Counted from the first letter of the stretch, positions 27,078 to 35,680 are shown. The stretch: 39,513 nucleotides of DNA from Hyphomicrobiales bacterium (GCA_028285595.1 JANQOW010000005.1:1-39513); one strand, 5' to 3'. Notes: generated from the sequence alone by a model not told the origin. Translations and numbers: made by a program.

Positions 27078-27897
27078 CCTCAGTGGGGTCGTCCACGAAC
27101 GCGACGATCCGGCCTATCACCGTCTTGTCTTCCAGGACGCTGATATGTCCGAGCCCGTCAGTGGTGTGTGACACTTTCTGCGCATGATGGGCCAGTTGGG
27201 CGAGCGATCCGTCATGGGGGATGAAGGGGTCGTCTGCGTCGTGAAACGTCAGGGCGGGAACATTGGCCTCATCCAGCAATTGCTGGGCGTGGGTGTCGTT
27301 CAGGCAATATCCCAGATCCCGCTCCGCCATTGCGCTCACCTGATCGATCACGCGCGGTGAGAGGCCAATGGCCCCGCCAAGCCCCGCAATCACCGCGCCG
27401 AGGCTCACCGGACTGTTCAGTGTCACCAGTTTGGAGACATGGGCTTTGCCGCCGATGGCCTCATGGCCGGCCGTCACCATCAGAGCCAGCAAGCCGCCCA
27501 ACGAATGACCGATCAGACAATGGAACGGGCCGAAACGGCAGTTGAGTTCCAGGATCGTTATCGCGGACAGGCGAGTGTCCACCGCGCCGCCCTTTGCCGC
27601 ACCTTGGCCGGGTAGGTCCGGGATCACCACCTCGTACCCCCGCGCCATCAAAGGCGCCACAAGTGCCCCCATCAATCCCGCCTGCCCGCCCCAACCGTGC
27701 AGCAACAACACCTTGCGGGAACCCGGTTCGCCGGGCCAGTGCCAAACGGGGATCTCTCCCGCAACGCCGTCATGGGTCAACTTTTCAGCAGCAGAGAAAA
27801 TGCCGGCCGAATGCGCCACCAGCCGTTTTTCCTCAGGCGTTGCATAGTTGAAGGCGGACGGATGGCGGAACAGCCAGTATCCCAACCGTGCTGCCAT
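27043..27897 (-). CDS. Alpha/beta hydrolase
   Basis: A 284-aa alpha/beta hydrolase fold protein. It has LLHGWGGQAG (oxyanion loop), the nucleophile elbow GHSLGG with its serine, a late acid in HDADDPFIPHDGS and a C-terminal histidine region (GLGHISVLED). The substrate is not readable. It reads leftward and its last codons overlap the thiolase end. It is 61 bases downstream of the FMN reductase gene on the same strand. Confidence 0.85.
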   Translation of the reverse strand: MAARLGYWLFRHPSAFNYATPEEKRLVAHSAGIFSAAEKLTHDGVAGEIPVWHWPGEPGSRKVLLLHGWGGQAGLMGALVAPLMARGYEVVIPDLPGQGAAKGGAVDTRLSAITILELNCRFGPFHCLIGHSLGGLLALMVTAGHEAIGGKAHVSKLVTLNSPVSLGAVIAGLGGAIGLSPRVIDQVSAMAERDLGYCLNDTHAQQLLDEANVPALTFHDADDPFIPHDGSLAQLAHHAQKVSHTTDGLGHISVLEDKTVIGRIVAFVDDPTEVSATAPGCSQS

Positions 27898-27958
27898 CTG
27901 GGGGGCAATAAAGCTGAGCGCGCCGAATACGCTCTGAGTGGCCTTTACGAGAAGAATG

Positions 27959-28492
27959 CTAACCGCCCGCTTTCTTCACCAGTGCATCGACGAGTTTACC
28001 CACGAACTCCAGAGAGGTCTCGTCGGTCAGATCGCCATTGGCATCGAACCTGGGTCCGGAGAGCCCGACAAACACCTCCGGCTTTCCCACCAGATCTGCA
28101 TCAAGTGCGCTCAGCACTTTGCGCAAATCATACTGAACGCGCGCCGTACCGATCGGCCCGGGTGCGGCGCCCAAGATGGCTGTGGGCTTGCCGGCAAAAG
28201 GTGTCGGCCGAATGCGGCTGATCCAGTCAATGAGATTCTTTAATCCGCCCGGAAGGGAGAAGTTGTATTCGGGACAAGCGATGATCAGGGCATCGGCCTC
28301 CTGGAGCGCATCGGCGATTTCCTTTGCCCGGGCATGGATGCCGGAGGCCGCTTCGTCATCACCGTTGTAGATCGGCACATCCTGGTAATCCATAATCTCA
28401 ACGCCGTCCGGCGCGAAGGTTCCTGCGGCGCGAAGCAGTCCGGTGTTGGTCGAAGCTTTCCGCAAGCTCCCTGAAAGACCGATGATCTTCAT
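27959..28492 (-). CDS. NADPH-dependent FMN reductase-family flavoprotein
   Basis: A 177-aa flavodoxin-like protein. The phosphate-binding loop is GLSGSLRKASTNTGLLRAA, followed by ADALIIACPEYNFSLPGGLKNLIDWISR, the standard flavin and dimer-interface motif of the azoreductase/ChrR/FMN-reductase family. It would use NAD(P)H to reduce flavin, quinones or azo compounds. It stands between argE and the alpha/beta hydrolase, all leftward. Confidence 0.9.
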   Translation of the reverse strand: MKIIGLSGSLRKASTNTGLLRAAGTFAPDGVEIMDYQDVPIYNGDDEAASGIHARAKEIADALQEADALIIACPEYNFSLPGGLKNLIDWISRIRPTPFAGKPTAILGAAPGPIGTARVQYDLRKVLSALDADLVGKPEVFVGLSGPRFDANGDLTDETSLEFVGKLVDALVKKAGG

Positions 28493-28533
28493 GTCATGTT
28501 CCCACTGTTAATCCATTCACATTCTCAGATAGG

Positions 28534-29697
28534 TCAGCCGGCAACATGTGCAACCAGCCGGTCCATAAATTTCGAGCAGCTCTCGACCTGTTGCAGGCTC
28601 ACATATTCATCAGGCTTGTGTGCCTGCCCGATACTGCCCGGTCCGCAGATCACCGTAGGGATGTCGATGGCTTGAAAGTAACCGGCTTCGGTCTGGTAGG
28701 ACACGGCAAACGTCTCGTTCTGCCGGGCGAGGGCCATCACCAGAGTTTCTGCGGGCGAGCCGTCTTGAGGCGCGAGCGCCGGGATCTGGTCCATGTGTCT
28801 GGTGATGATCCCGGTGTCAGGAGACACCGCATGCATCTGCGGCAAGACATGCTCGGCAGCAAAGCCGTTCATCCGGTCAACCAGTGCGTCAGGGTCAAAG
28901 CCGGGCAAACCGCGGGCTTCCCAGTCGATCGTGCACTTGAGCGGGATGATGTTGAGGGCCGTGCCGCCTTCGATCAAGCCCACCTGGATGGACGTATAAG
29001 GCGTATCAAATCGGGGATCGCGGCCTGACGGAGACTTGAACTCCTGCGCGGCCCTGTTGATCTCTCCCAGCATTTCGCCGGCCACCATGATCGCATTTAC
29101 GCCCTTGTCCGGCAGCGAAGAATGGCCCTCAAGTCCGGTGATTTCCGTGACGAACCGGTGCCCGCTCTTATGGGCGTTGACCACGGTCATATCGGTGGGC
29201 TCGCCCACGATCACGATGGCCGGTTGCGGGAGATGCTGCTTGATGTGTTCCGCCAGAGGCCGCACCCCGAGGCACCCCACTTCCTCATCATAGGTGAAGG
29301 CCAAGTGGACCGGTGTTGACAGTGTCCGCCCCACAAGGTCCGGCACCTTGGCAAGCGCAATCGCGAGAAACGCTTTCATGTCGCAGGTGCCGCGGCCGAA
29401 CAACAGGCCGTCACGTTCAACCACGCTGAAGGGATCGGTCGACCAATCCTGGCCCTCGACCGGGACCACATCCGTGTGGCCCGACAGCACGATCCCGCCG
29501 GGCTCGTTGGGGCCTATCGTGGCGTAGAGATTGGCCTTTCTGCCGTCCTCGTTGGGCAGCAGTAAGCTCTCCACGCCCCACCCCGCCAGATAGTCCTGGA
29601 TGAATGCGATGAGGTCCAAATTCGACTTATGGCTCGTGGTATCGAAACTGATCAGTTTCTCGATCAATTCCCGCGGACTGTATCTGGTGCCGGTCAT
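28534..29697 (-). CDS. argE: Acetylornithine deacetylase
   Basis: A 387-aa M20-family deacetylase. Metal and catalytic motifs are LSGHTDVVPV, LFGRGTCDMKAF, TYDEEVGCLG and GEPTDM; a zinc histidine lies near the C-terminus in CGPGSIGQAHKPDEYV. It closely fits the proteobacterial ArgE type, which removes acetyl from N-acetylornithine in arginine synthesis. GAGAGG precedes the ATG. The gene is not near other arg genes here, so a role on another N-acyl amino acid is possible. Confidence 0.85.
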   Translation of the reverse strand: MTGTRYSPRELIEKLISFDTTSHKSNLDLIAFIQDYLAGWGVESLLLPNEDGRKANLYATIGPNEPGGIVLSGHTDVVPVEGQDWSTDPFSVVERDGLLFGRGTCDMKAFLAIALAKVPDLVGRTLSTPVHLAFTYDEEVGCLGVRPLAEHIKQHLPQPAIVIVGEPTDMTVVNAHKSGHRFVTEITGLEGHSSLPDKGVNAIMVAGEMLGEINRAAQEFKSPSGRDPRFDTPYTSIQVGLIEGGTALNIIPLKCTIDWEARGLPGFDPDALVDRMNGFAAEHVLPQMHAVSPDTGIITRHMDQIPALAPQDGSPAETLVMALARQNETFAVSYQTEAGYFQAIDIPTVICGPGSIGQAHKPDEYVSLQQVESCSKFMDRLVAHVAG

Positions 29698-29739
29698 GCT
29701 GCCTCTCTTTGCTCAACGTCTCTTCGCACGGGCCCGCCC

Positions 29740-31188
29740 TCACGTCCGCCAGAACATGGGCGAGAACAGCACCAACACGGTCAGCAGCTCCAACCTGCCG
29801 AGCAGCATGCCAAAACTGAGCACCCATTTGGCCACATCCGGCAGCCGGCCATAGGTTTCTGCAGGTCCTACAATGTCGCCAAGCCCCGGTCCCACGTTAG
29901 CGATGGCACTCGCGGCCGCGGACATGGATGTGAGGTGGTCGAGGCCCACAAGATTGAGGGTCAAAGCCAATAGGCCAAAGCACACGAAGAACAAAAAGAC
30001 AAACGTCATCACAGCAGCGATCACATTGTCTTCCAATCGCTTGCCATTGTAGCGGGCCGGAAAGACACCGCTTGGATAAAGCATGCGGTTCACACTGATC
30101 CGCACGGTTTCAAGCACCACCTGCAGACGGAAAATCTTCAGCCCGCAAGATGTGGAGCCGGCGCAGCCCCCAAGGAACATGATGCAGAAAAAGAAGATCA
30201 ACGAGAACTCGCCCCACAGACCATAGTCGGTAGTGGCGTAGCCCGTGCCGGTCACAATGGAGATCACATTGAAGATGGCCAGTTGCAGGGCAAAACCGGT
30301 TTCGTTGACATCGCCATACACTTGATAGGCCCATGCAATAAGGATCAGCACCACCAACATGATCAGGAAGAACTGTACTTGAGAGTCTTGCAACAGGGGC
30401 CCGGAATTGCCCCTCAGGGCGATAAGGTAAAGCGCGAACGGCAAGCTCCCCAAAATCATGAAGACGGACGCCACCATGTCCACGGACAGCGAATCGAAGT
30501 AACCCAGCGACAGGTCGTGATTGGAAAAACCGCCTGTTGCAATGGTCGTCATGGAGTGCACCACCGCGTCGAACACCTGCATGCCGGCGAAGAAGTAAGA
30601 CACCGCGCACAGCGCCGTAAGCGATGCGTAGAGGACGGCGAGTGACCCGGCGATCTGCGTTGCGCGCGGCAGGATCTTGCCCGAGGTGTCCGAAGATTCC
30701 ATACGGAAGAGCTGCATGCCGCCAATTTGCAGCATCGGTAGAACGGCGATGGACATCACAATGATCCCGATGCCGCCGATCCACTGCAACAGCCCGCGCC
30801 ACAGCAACAGGCCCGGCGCCACGCTGTCCAATCCCGTGATCACCGTGGCGCCTGTGGTGGTGAGGCCCGACATGCTTTCAAAAAACGCATCGGTGAACGA
30901 GAGCTGCAACTCGCCGAGCCAAAACGGCAGGGCCGCATAGGTCACGAGCGCCAGCCAGGACACCACGGTCAAGACGAAGGCCTGCTTGACGTTCAGGGTC
31001 TCCGATCGGCCCCAAGTGGCCAGCACCAGCGCAATACCGCTGAAAAGCGTCAGGCCTGCGGAAAACACGAACGTCAGCCAGTCCCGGTCCGACAAAAGCA
31101 GGTCCAAGATGGCCGGCAACAGCATTGCGCAGCCCAGAGTCGTCAGGAAGATCCCCACGACCAGGATAATCGGCCGGATATCAAGCAC
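29740..31188 (-). CDS. trkH: Trk-type potassium uptake protein TrkH
   Basis: A 482-aa membrane protein of the TrkH/KtrB family with four M-P-M repeats. The pore loops are visible: MSGLTTTGATVI, TTIATGGFSNHD, VTGTGYATTDYG and AIANVGPGLGDIVG, each holding the key glycine. It imports potassium together with the TrkA gating protein, which is not in this window. The start is GTG at 31188 (MLDIRPIIL). It lies between argE and apaG, all leftward. Confidence 0.93.
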   Translation of the reverse strand: MLDIRPIILVVGIFLTTLGCAMLLPAILDLLLSDRDWLTFVFSAGLTLFSGIALVLATWGRSETLNVKQAFVLTVVSWLALVTYAALPFWLGELQLSFTDAFFESMSGLTTTGATVITGLDSVAPGLLLWRGLLQWIGGIGIIVMSIAVLPMLQIGGMQLFRMESSDTSGKILPRATQIAGSLAVLYASLTALCAVSYFFAGMQVFDAVVHSMTTIATGGFSNHDLSLGYFDSLSVDMVASVFMILGSLPFALYLIALRGNSGPLLQDSQVQFFLIMLVVLILIAWAYQVYGDVNETGFALQLAIFNVISIVTGTGYATTDYGLWGEFSLIFFFCIMFLGGCAGSTSCGLKIFRLQVVLETVRISVNRMLYPSGVFPARYNGKRLEDNVIAAVMTFVFLFFVCFGLLALTLNLVGLDHLTSMSAAASAIANVGPGLGDIVGPAETYGRLPDVAKWVLSFGMLLGRLELLTVLVLFSPMFWRT

Positions 31189-31224
31189 GGATCAGGTCCA
31201 GCCTCGGCCCGCGAACATGTTCCA

Positions 31225-31617
31225 TCAGTGCACGGCGCCATCCATATGCGGGCTGTCTAAGGAAAACGGCGGGATCGCCACGTCGAAATGCTCACCGCTG
31301 GAGTTCCGCATATTGTAGCTCCCCACCATAAAGCCGGTCGGCGTCGGTAGCGGCGCACCGGATGTGTATTCAAAGCGTTCGCCCGGACCGAGCACGGGCT
31401 GTTCACCAATGACTCCATCCCCCCGCACCTCCTGCATATTGCCCTGGGCGTCCGTGATCTGCCAGTGGCGCGTGAGGAGTTGTACGGTTTCCTGGCCTTG
31501 GTTCTCAATGGCAATCGTATAGGCCCAAAAGTACCGCCCGGCGTCAGGATCCGATTCGGTCTCAAGATAAGTTGGTTCTGCGGTCACCAGTATGGAACGG
31601 GTTGTCCGGTCGTACAT
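31225..31617 (-). CDS. apaG: ApaG (Co2+/Mg2+ efflux-associated) protein
   Basis: A 130-aa single-domain protein with the ApaG signature. It has the N-terminal beta strands FWAYTIAIENQGQETVQLLTRHW, the block GDGVIGEQPVLGPGERFEYTSGAPLPTP, and GFMVGSYNM. The family has an immunoglobulin-like fold and unknown biochemical role, with reported links to Co2+/Mg2+ resistance. Start ATG 31617 (MYDRTTRS) is preferred over an 11-codon extension that lacks family character. It is divergent from the dCTP deaminase gene. Confidence 0.92.
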   Translation of the reverse strand: MYDRTTRSILVTAEPTYLETESDPDAGRYFWAYTIAIENQGQETVQLLTRHWQITDAQGNMQEVRGDGVIGEQPVLGPGERFEYTSGAPLPTPTGFMVGSYNMRNSSGEHFDVAIPPFSLDSPHMDGAVH

Positions 31618-31775
31618 CCTCTCACCTTTCCCGAAAAGATAAGGCCGCACCTGAAATTACCCCATTCTGGCCCCGGACTTCTACCCAGTTATCCACGTGG
31701 GGCGGAATTTGTGTTGAACCTTGGGCCCGCCGCAGAGATAGTGCGCTCCAAACCAACCAGGCCGTATCACCGCAC

Positions 31776-32909
31776 ATGGGTATTCACGCTTTGTCCGAGA
31801 ACCGCACCGAGTTTGAGACCGGCATTCTGCCGGCCGCGTCCGTTCAGGATCTGGAGGCTGAGGGACATATTCTGCCTGAGATCCCGTTTGATGCTGACCA
31901 GATACAGCCGGCCAGTCTCGATCTGCGCCTGGGCTTGACCGCCTATAGGGTGCGGGCGAGCTTTCTGCCTGGCTTGGGCTCCAAGGTAAGTGATCGGCTG
32001 GACCAACTCTCCCTGCATCGCTTCGATCTGAGCGATGGGGCGGTGCTGGAAACCGGATGTGTCTACATAGTGCCGCTCATGGAGGCCTTGGACCTTCCCG
32101 ATCACATTTCGGCGGCGGCCAATCCCAAGAGTTCCACCGGACGGCTTGATGTGTTCACCCGTGTGATTGCCGACAACGCACAGGAGTTCGACCAAGTGCC
32201 CGCCGGTTATCGCGGCCCGCTTTACGCTGAGATTTCACCGCGCACATTCTCCATTTTGGTTCGGCCCGGCTCGCGGCTTTCGCAGATCCGGTTCCGGAGC
32301 GGTGAGATCGAAGCGTCCGACGATCTGATCCGGCAGTTGCACGATGCCGAACCGCTGATCACCACAGGGGCGGTGAATGTTGACGGCGGACTGGCCCTGT
32401 CCGTGGAGCTGAGAAGCCAAGGACCGGGGCAACCCATCGGCTTCCGGGCAAAGCGTCATGCGGGCCTGATCGACGTGGACAAGAAGGCCGCGTGCGACGT
32501 GCTTGACTATTGGGAGCCGATCTGGAGCGAAGGCGAACTGGTGTTGGATCCCGACCAGTTCTACATCCTCGCCTCCAAGGAAGCGGTCCGCGTCCCGCCG
32601 GCTTACGCTGCCGAGATGGTGCCGTTCAATCCGCTGGTGGGCGAATTCAGAGTGCACTATGCCGGCTTTTTCGACCCGGGCTTTGGCCACGTGTCCGGGG
32701 GCGGAGAAGGCGCCCGCGCCGTGCTGGAGGTGCGCAGCCACGAGGTTCCCTTCATCCTCGAAGATGGCCAGATCATCGGCCGCTTAATCTACGAACGCTT
32801 GGCAAACCAACCCGAGCAGGTCTATGGCCAAGGCATCGGCTCCAATTACCAGCGCCAAGGCCTGAAGCTGTCCAAGCACTTTAAGGCTTACGACCCCGGT
32901 TCGCTCTGA
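31776..32909 (+). CDS. dcd: 2'-deoxycytidine 5'-triphosphate deaminase, double-length type
   Basis: A 377-aa protein, about twice the length of E. coli Dcd, as found in many alphaproteobacteria. The N-terminal half contains the dCTP deaminase motif AAANPKSSTGRLDVFTRVIAD, with QPASLDLRLG and YRGPLYAEISPRTF. The C-terminal half repeats the fold (VPFNPLVGEFRVHYAGFFDPGFG). It deaminates dCTP to dUTP for thymidylate synthesis. ATG 31776 is the first start with family character; the upstream frame to 31572 overlaps apaG. The last 29 bases overlap the converging glycosyltransferase remnant. Confidence 0.88.
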   Translation: MGIHALSENRTEFETGILPAASVQDLEAEGHILPEIPFDADQIQPASLDLRLGLTAYRVRASFLPGLGSKVSDRLDQLSLHRFDLSDGAVLETGCVYIVPLMEALDLPDHISAAANPKSSTGRLDVFTRVIADNAQEFDQVPAGYRGPLYAEISPRTFSILVRPGSRLSQIRFRSGEIEASDDLIRQLHDAEPLITTGAVNVDGGLALSVELRSQGPGQPIGFRAKRHAGLIDVDKKAACDVLDYWEPIWSEGELVLDPDQFYILASKEAVRVPPAYAAEMVPFNPLVGEFRVHYAGFFDPGFGHVSGGGEGARAVLEVRSHEVPFILEDGQIIGRLIYERLANQPEQVYGQGIGSNYQRQGLKLSKHFKAYDPGSL

Positions 32910-33934
32910 GGCCGTGCGCCGTCTTTTCCCAGTAGAACGGATCGCTGACAAGCTGCCACAGCGCGTACCATCCTGCGGCGGAGACCAGCAGCCAGTAGAT
33001 CGGCATGGCGGCTATGGAGGCGGTTAATCCGCTCAAACCTCGAACCGCCAGCCCCCGCCAGGCGATGAGCATCATGGAGCCGTACCCCAGCAAGAGCACC
33101 ACGAGCTGAAGCGCGAAGAGAAAGACCGCAAGCGCACTGGCCGGGTGCGGCCAGAACGTTCCAGCGGCCAGCCCATAGGCGATGCCCACCAGGAACACGG
33201 GGTGCACCAGGGCAGAAATCACGATGCCGCCCATAAGCACCTGGAACACCGTAAAACCCGCCGCTCCCATCTCGCGCCATGTGGTCACGGGTGAGCGCAT
33301 GTGCACAAGCCAGGTTTGCATCCAGCCCTTGAGCCAGCGTGAGCGTTGCCGAAGCCAGTTTCCAAGGCTGAAGGCAGCTTCTTCTAATGTTGTGCTGTTC
33401 AGCACATCCACCCGGTATCCCAGCCGGTCCAGCCGCACGCCGAGATCGGCGTCTTCTGTGACATTAAACGGATCCCAACCACCTGCCTCCCGGAGCACGT
33501 CCGTGCGGAAATGGTTCGAGGTTCCGCCCAGAGGAAGAGGTTGCCCGTAAGCGGCCAGCACCGGCAAGGTCACATCGAACAAGGAGGCATACTCGATCGC
33601 AAACTGTCGGGTGAGCCAGTTTTCGTTGGCATTGTAGAACGCCAGGCGGGCCTGAACGCAGGCCAGATCAGCCGGACCGTGCATGAGGGCCGCCGCCGCC
33701 AGCCGGAGCTGATCAGGATCGGGAATGTCCTCAGCATCGTAGATGGTCAAAAGGTGGCCGCATGCAAACGGCAGTGCGAAGTTGAGCGCCTTTGGCTTTG
33801 TCTTTGGACAGGAGGGCGGCACCAGAATGATCTCAAAGCAGGCCGGCAGGCGGTGAGCGCGAACCACGGCAAGGGTGTCTTTATCGTGCTCCTCCAAAAT
33901 GAGTTTGATGTCGAGCAGAGCGGCGGGATAGTCG
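32881..33934 (-). pseudogene. GT2 glycosyltransferase, C-terminal fragment, cut by the transposon
   Basis: This is the 3' part of a membrane glycosyltransferase whose 5' part lies at 38263-39067. It keeps the catalytic signatures of processive GT2 enzymes: TIYDAEDIPDPDQL (DxD-like), EDADLGVRLDRLGYR and QRSRWLKGWMQ (QxxRW). Four to five C-terminal membrane helices follow. An ATG at 33897 lies inside the fragment, so a truncated protein could be made, but it would lack the nucleotide-binding start of the domain. Joining base 38263 to base 33926 gives the continuous reading DYPAALLDIKLILEEHDK with no frame change. Confidence 0.9.
33927..33934. repeat. Left 8-bp target site duplication (GATAGTCG)
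   Basis: GATAGTCG directly abuts the left inverted repeat and recurs as a direct copy at 38263-38270 next to the right repeat. Eight bases is the duplication size known for IS1595-family insertion. A 9-bp reading with the preceding G is possible, but then one repeat is shortened by a base. Confidence 0.92.
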
Positions 33935-33959
33935 CGGCATTAGGTAGCAAACGCACCAA
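33935..33959 (+). repeat. Left terminal inverted repeat (25 bp)
   Basis: The 25 bases begin CGGCATTAGG and end CGCACCAA. They match the reverse complement of 38238-38262 at every position. Beyond them the two ends diverge, with scattered identities. Confidence 0.95.
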
Positions 33960-34001
33960 CAATCTTATGGCAGATATCGTCCGATTTGGCCATTTTAGGC
34001 C

Positions 34002-34439
34002 ATGGCAGATCCGCAGGTTATCAACACGCTCAGTCAGAAGCGCAAAGAGATAGAGGCGCACATAGGTTCGCTTGAGCGTGACCTAGAAGACGCTCGCCGC
34101 GATCTGTCTGCAATCCTCGCTGTAATCAAGGTATTTTCAGCCGATGGCCATAGAGTTACGGCTTACATGAACCTTACGCGACTATTCCCACGCCATGAGC
34201 TTCCCAAACTGTGCCAGCAGGCACTAGAGACACATCCCAACGGCATGAATACGAGAGAGATGGCCCTGTTTGTGATTCAGGCCAAAGAGCTTGACCATAC
34301 AGACCGTCACCTGCGCCAATCCGTTGCTTACAAGATCGTGCAGATTATGCGGCGGTGGGAGAAACAGGGGCGGGCAAGGCGCTTGGGAAAGGTTTCGGGG
34401 GCGATTGTGTGGAGTAGTTTAGGCTTGACTGCGAATTAA
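34002..34439 (+). CDS. Transposon cargo ORF 1: coiled-coil protein with a helical C-terminal domain
   Basis: A 145-aa protein, the first cargo gene, starting 42 bases inside the left repeat. Residues about 8-45 form a probable coiled coil rich in Glu, Arg and Leu (KRKEIEAHIGSLERDLEDAR). Residues about 65-140 resemble a small winged-helix-like domain (GMNTREMALFVIQAKELDH, then YKIVQIMRRWEKQGRARRLG), basic enough to contact DNA. I do not recognise a named family, although similar short coiled-coil proteins occur in alphaproteobacteria. The ribosome site is weak. It ends in TAA, the codon read by the cargo tRNA's anticodon; read-through would add 26 mostly hydrophobic residues before a TAG. Confidence 0.75.
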   Translation: MADPQVINTLSQKRKEIEAHIGSLERDLEDARRDLSAILAVIKVFSADGHRVTAYMNLTRLFPRHELPKLCQQALETHPNGMNTREMALFVIQAKELDHTDRHLRQSVAYKIVQIMRRWEKQGRARRLGKVSGAIVWSSLGLTAN

Positions 34440-34459
34440 ATCATTGTTCTCATGTTTTC

Positions 34460-34774
34460 ATGCAAGAACTCGCAAATGATATTAGTGGGATTGGTGGCGC
34501 TCTTTCTGGTCTATTATTAGTGTTTTTAGGTGGTGTTGTGGCTGCGTATGAATCCTACTCCACAACAGAACAAGATACTGTTAGATCAAGATTTCAAAAA
34601 AGAGGCTGGTTTGCGTTTGCAGCCTTCGCTATGGCGCTAACGGCAACCTTTCTGTCATTTGCCTACAATTATTGGCCTTGCGATCAAATCGTGCACGTAG
34701 CAGCGATCATGCTCGTGCTTTCTTTTGCGGCCGTATTCATTGCAGCTCTGATAGAGGTTTTGGGGATCAAATGA
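34460..34774 (+). CDS. Transposon cargo ORF 2: small membrane protein, three predicted helices
   Basis: A 104-aa protein with three hydrophobic segments at about residues 10-30 (ISGIGGALSGLLLVFLGGVV), 48-68 and 78-101. Between the first two is a charged loop (ESYSTTEQDTVRSRFQKRG). No family was recognised. It starts 20 bases after ORF 1 without a clear Shine-Dalgarno site. ORF 3 begins one base after its TGA, so the two are likely co-translated, and a membrane-plus-soluble pair is a fair guess. Confidence 0.7.
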   Translation: MQELANDISGIGGALSGLLLVFLGGVVAAYESYSTTEQDTVRSRFQKRGWFAFAAFAMALTATFLSFAYNYWPCDQIVHVAAIMLVLSFAAVFIAALIEVLGIK

Positions 34775-34775
34775 G

Positions 34776-35084
34776 ATGGCACTGACACTCCGTGCAGAAC
34801 AGAGACTCGCAAAAGCAAAATTGGTTGAATTGTTTGACAATAATCGAGCAACGTGGCTGCAGGCCGCCCAAAGAACGTATAATTTTGTTAAGGGTGGATT
34901 CCCACCTGGATCAACCATACGGCCAGATGATGTTGCTAAGGCCCTAGCGCCAATTATGGAAGTTGACGAGTCACTTCGCCGCACCTTAGACGCTGCAAAA
35001 CTTCGTCAGAGGTATTGGGTTACAGACTTCACCGATCTTATAATCGACCGAACGTGGGAAGAGCTGGTGAATGATGATGAATAG
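34776..35084 (+). CDS. Transposon cargo ORF 3: small soluble protein of unknown function
   Basis: A 102-aa protein, predicted mainly helical and soluble, with no motif I can name. The middle has YNFVKGGFPPGSTIRPDDVAKAL, and the C-terminal part is acidic (EELVNDDE). GGGGAT inside ORF 2 lies before its ATG. ORF 4 starts within its last codons in another frame, giving a 14-base overlap. Close spacing suggests a role together with ORF 2 and ORF 4. Confidence 0.68.
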   Translation: MALTLRAEQRLAKAKLVELFDNNRATWLQAAQRTYNFVKGGFPPGSTIRPDDVAKALAPIMEVDESLRRTLDAAKLRQRYWVTDFTDLIIDRTWEELVNDDE

Positions 35085-35223
35085 CAGAACCGAATACGCA
35101 GAGGATTTTGTTAGGCGCGTGCTTGAGGATCTTGGTCAAAAGCCTAGCCAAGAAACCATAACCGCGGTTGCTCAGAAAGTCGCACGGACGATTCCAGAAG
35201 AAAAGGCAAAGGAAGCCGCATAA
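35071..35223 (+). CDS. Transposon cargo ORF 4: 50-aa protein
   Basis: A short ORF beginning with three consecutive ATG codons (35071, 35074, 35077), reading MMMNSRTEYAEDFVRRVLED and ending EEKAKEAA before TAA. It is helical and charged. It overlaps the end of ORF 3 by 14 bases, and GGGAAGAG ahead could serve as ribosome site. The overlap and codon pattern make it a plausible real gene, but no family is recognised. Confidence 0.55.
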   Translation: MMMNSRTEYAEDFVRRVLEDLGQKPSQETITAVAQKVARTIPEEKAKEAA

Positions 35224-35246
35224 TTGCCATCTGAAAACGGCAATTA
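35221..35246 (+). terminator. Inverted repeat at the end of the cargo operon
   Basis: TAATTGCC and GGCAATTA form an 8-bp perfect hairpin with a 10-base loop, starting at the stop codon of ORF 4. There is no U-run, so it may be a weak terminator or an RNA end-protecting hairpin. The region up to 35360 otherwise holds only the leader of the next ORF. Confidence 0.45.
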
Positions 35247-35360
35247 GCTCGGTTGGCGATCACACGGAAAAATACTGCACGAACGATCTTGGGATACAAC
35301 CGGGCTCCCCCTCGCTAAAGTGATGGCCGTAAACGTACATCAACCATCGGGGGGACTGAG

Positions 35361-35531
35361 ATGGAGAACCGTCAAATACCCAAGCAAGTTGGGCAGGACG
35401 ATCTGGCCGAATATATAGAGCAAATCGCCGGGCAGCTTGCTGTTCGCACCAGAGCGGCGAAGCTGCCGTTCCTTACGTACTTAATTGAAATGGTAGCGCT
35501 AGAAGCTCAAAGATTGCGGAATTGCGGATAG
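35361..35531 (+). CDS. Transposon cargo ORF 5: 56-aa protein resembling a small alphaproteobacterial hypothetical
   Basis: An ORF of 56 codons with a good ribosome site (GGGGGA six bases before ATG). The product starts MENRQIPKQVGQDD, continues LAEYIEQIAGQLAVRT and LPFLTYLIEMVALEAQRLRN, and ends with TAG. The pattern of a helical IEQ segment followed by a LxYLIEMxxxEA segment is familiar from short uncharacterised proteins found across Hyphomicrobiales. Its function is unknown. It has its own leader of about 135 bases, so it is probably a separate unit from ORFs 1-4. It lies 150 bases before the tRNA gene. Confidence 0.65.
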   Translation: MENRQIPKQVGQDDLAEYIEQIAGQLAVRTRAAKLPFLTYLIEMVALEAQRLRNCG

Positions 35532-35642
35532 GCGCGATTGCGTGGACAATGCCAATATGATGGCATCTCACAAGATGTGGTGGTGGCTAACAGGTTTATG
35601 CTACTATCCCTTGAACGATTCAGCCAACACGGTTAAACGGAA

Positions 35643-35670
35643 AGGGCCGGTCCAATTAGTGACCGGCCCT
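35643..35670 (+). other. Strong hairpin just upstream of the tRNA
   Basis: AGGGCCGGTC and its complement GACCGGCCCT form a 10-bp perfect stem with an 8-base loop, ending ten bases before the tRNA 5' end. It is followed by CTCTCC rather than a T-run. It could be a leader hairpin for RNase processing or the terminator of an upstream unit. TTGAAC (35610-35615) and TTAAAC, 16 bases later, might be a promoter for the tRNA, but that match is loose. Confidence 0.45.
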
Positions 35671-35680
35671 CTCTCCATGT

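Noticed and set aside
32881-33897. Intact 338-aa glycosyltransferase starting at ATG 33897
   Set aside because: That ATG is an internal methionine-like position created by looking only at the fragment (the codon is TTG in the frame's annotated context and lies mid-domain). The real gene start is at 39067, beyond the transposon.
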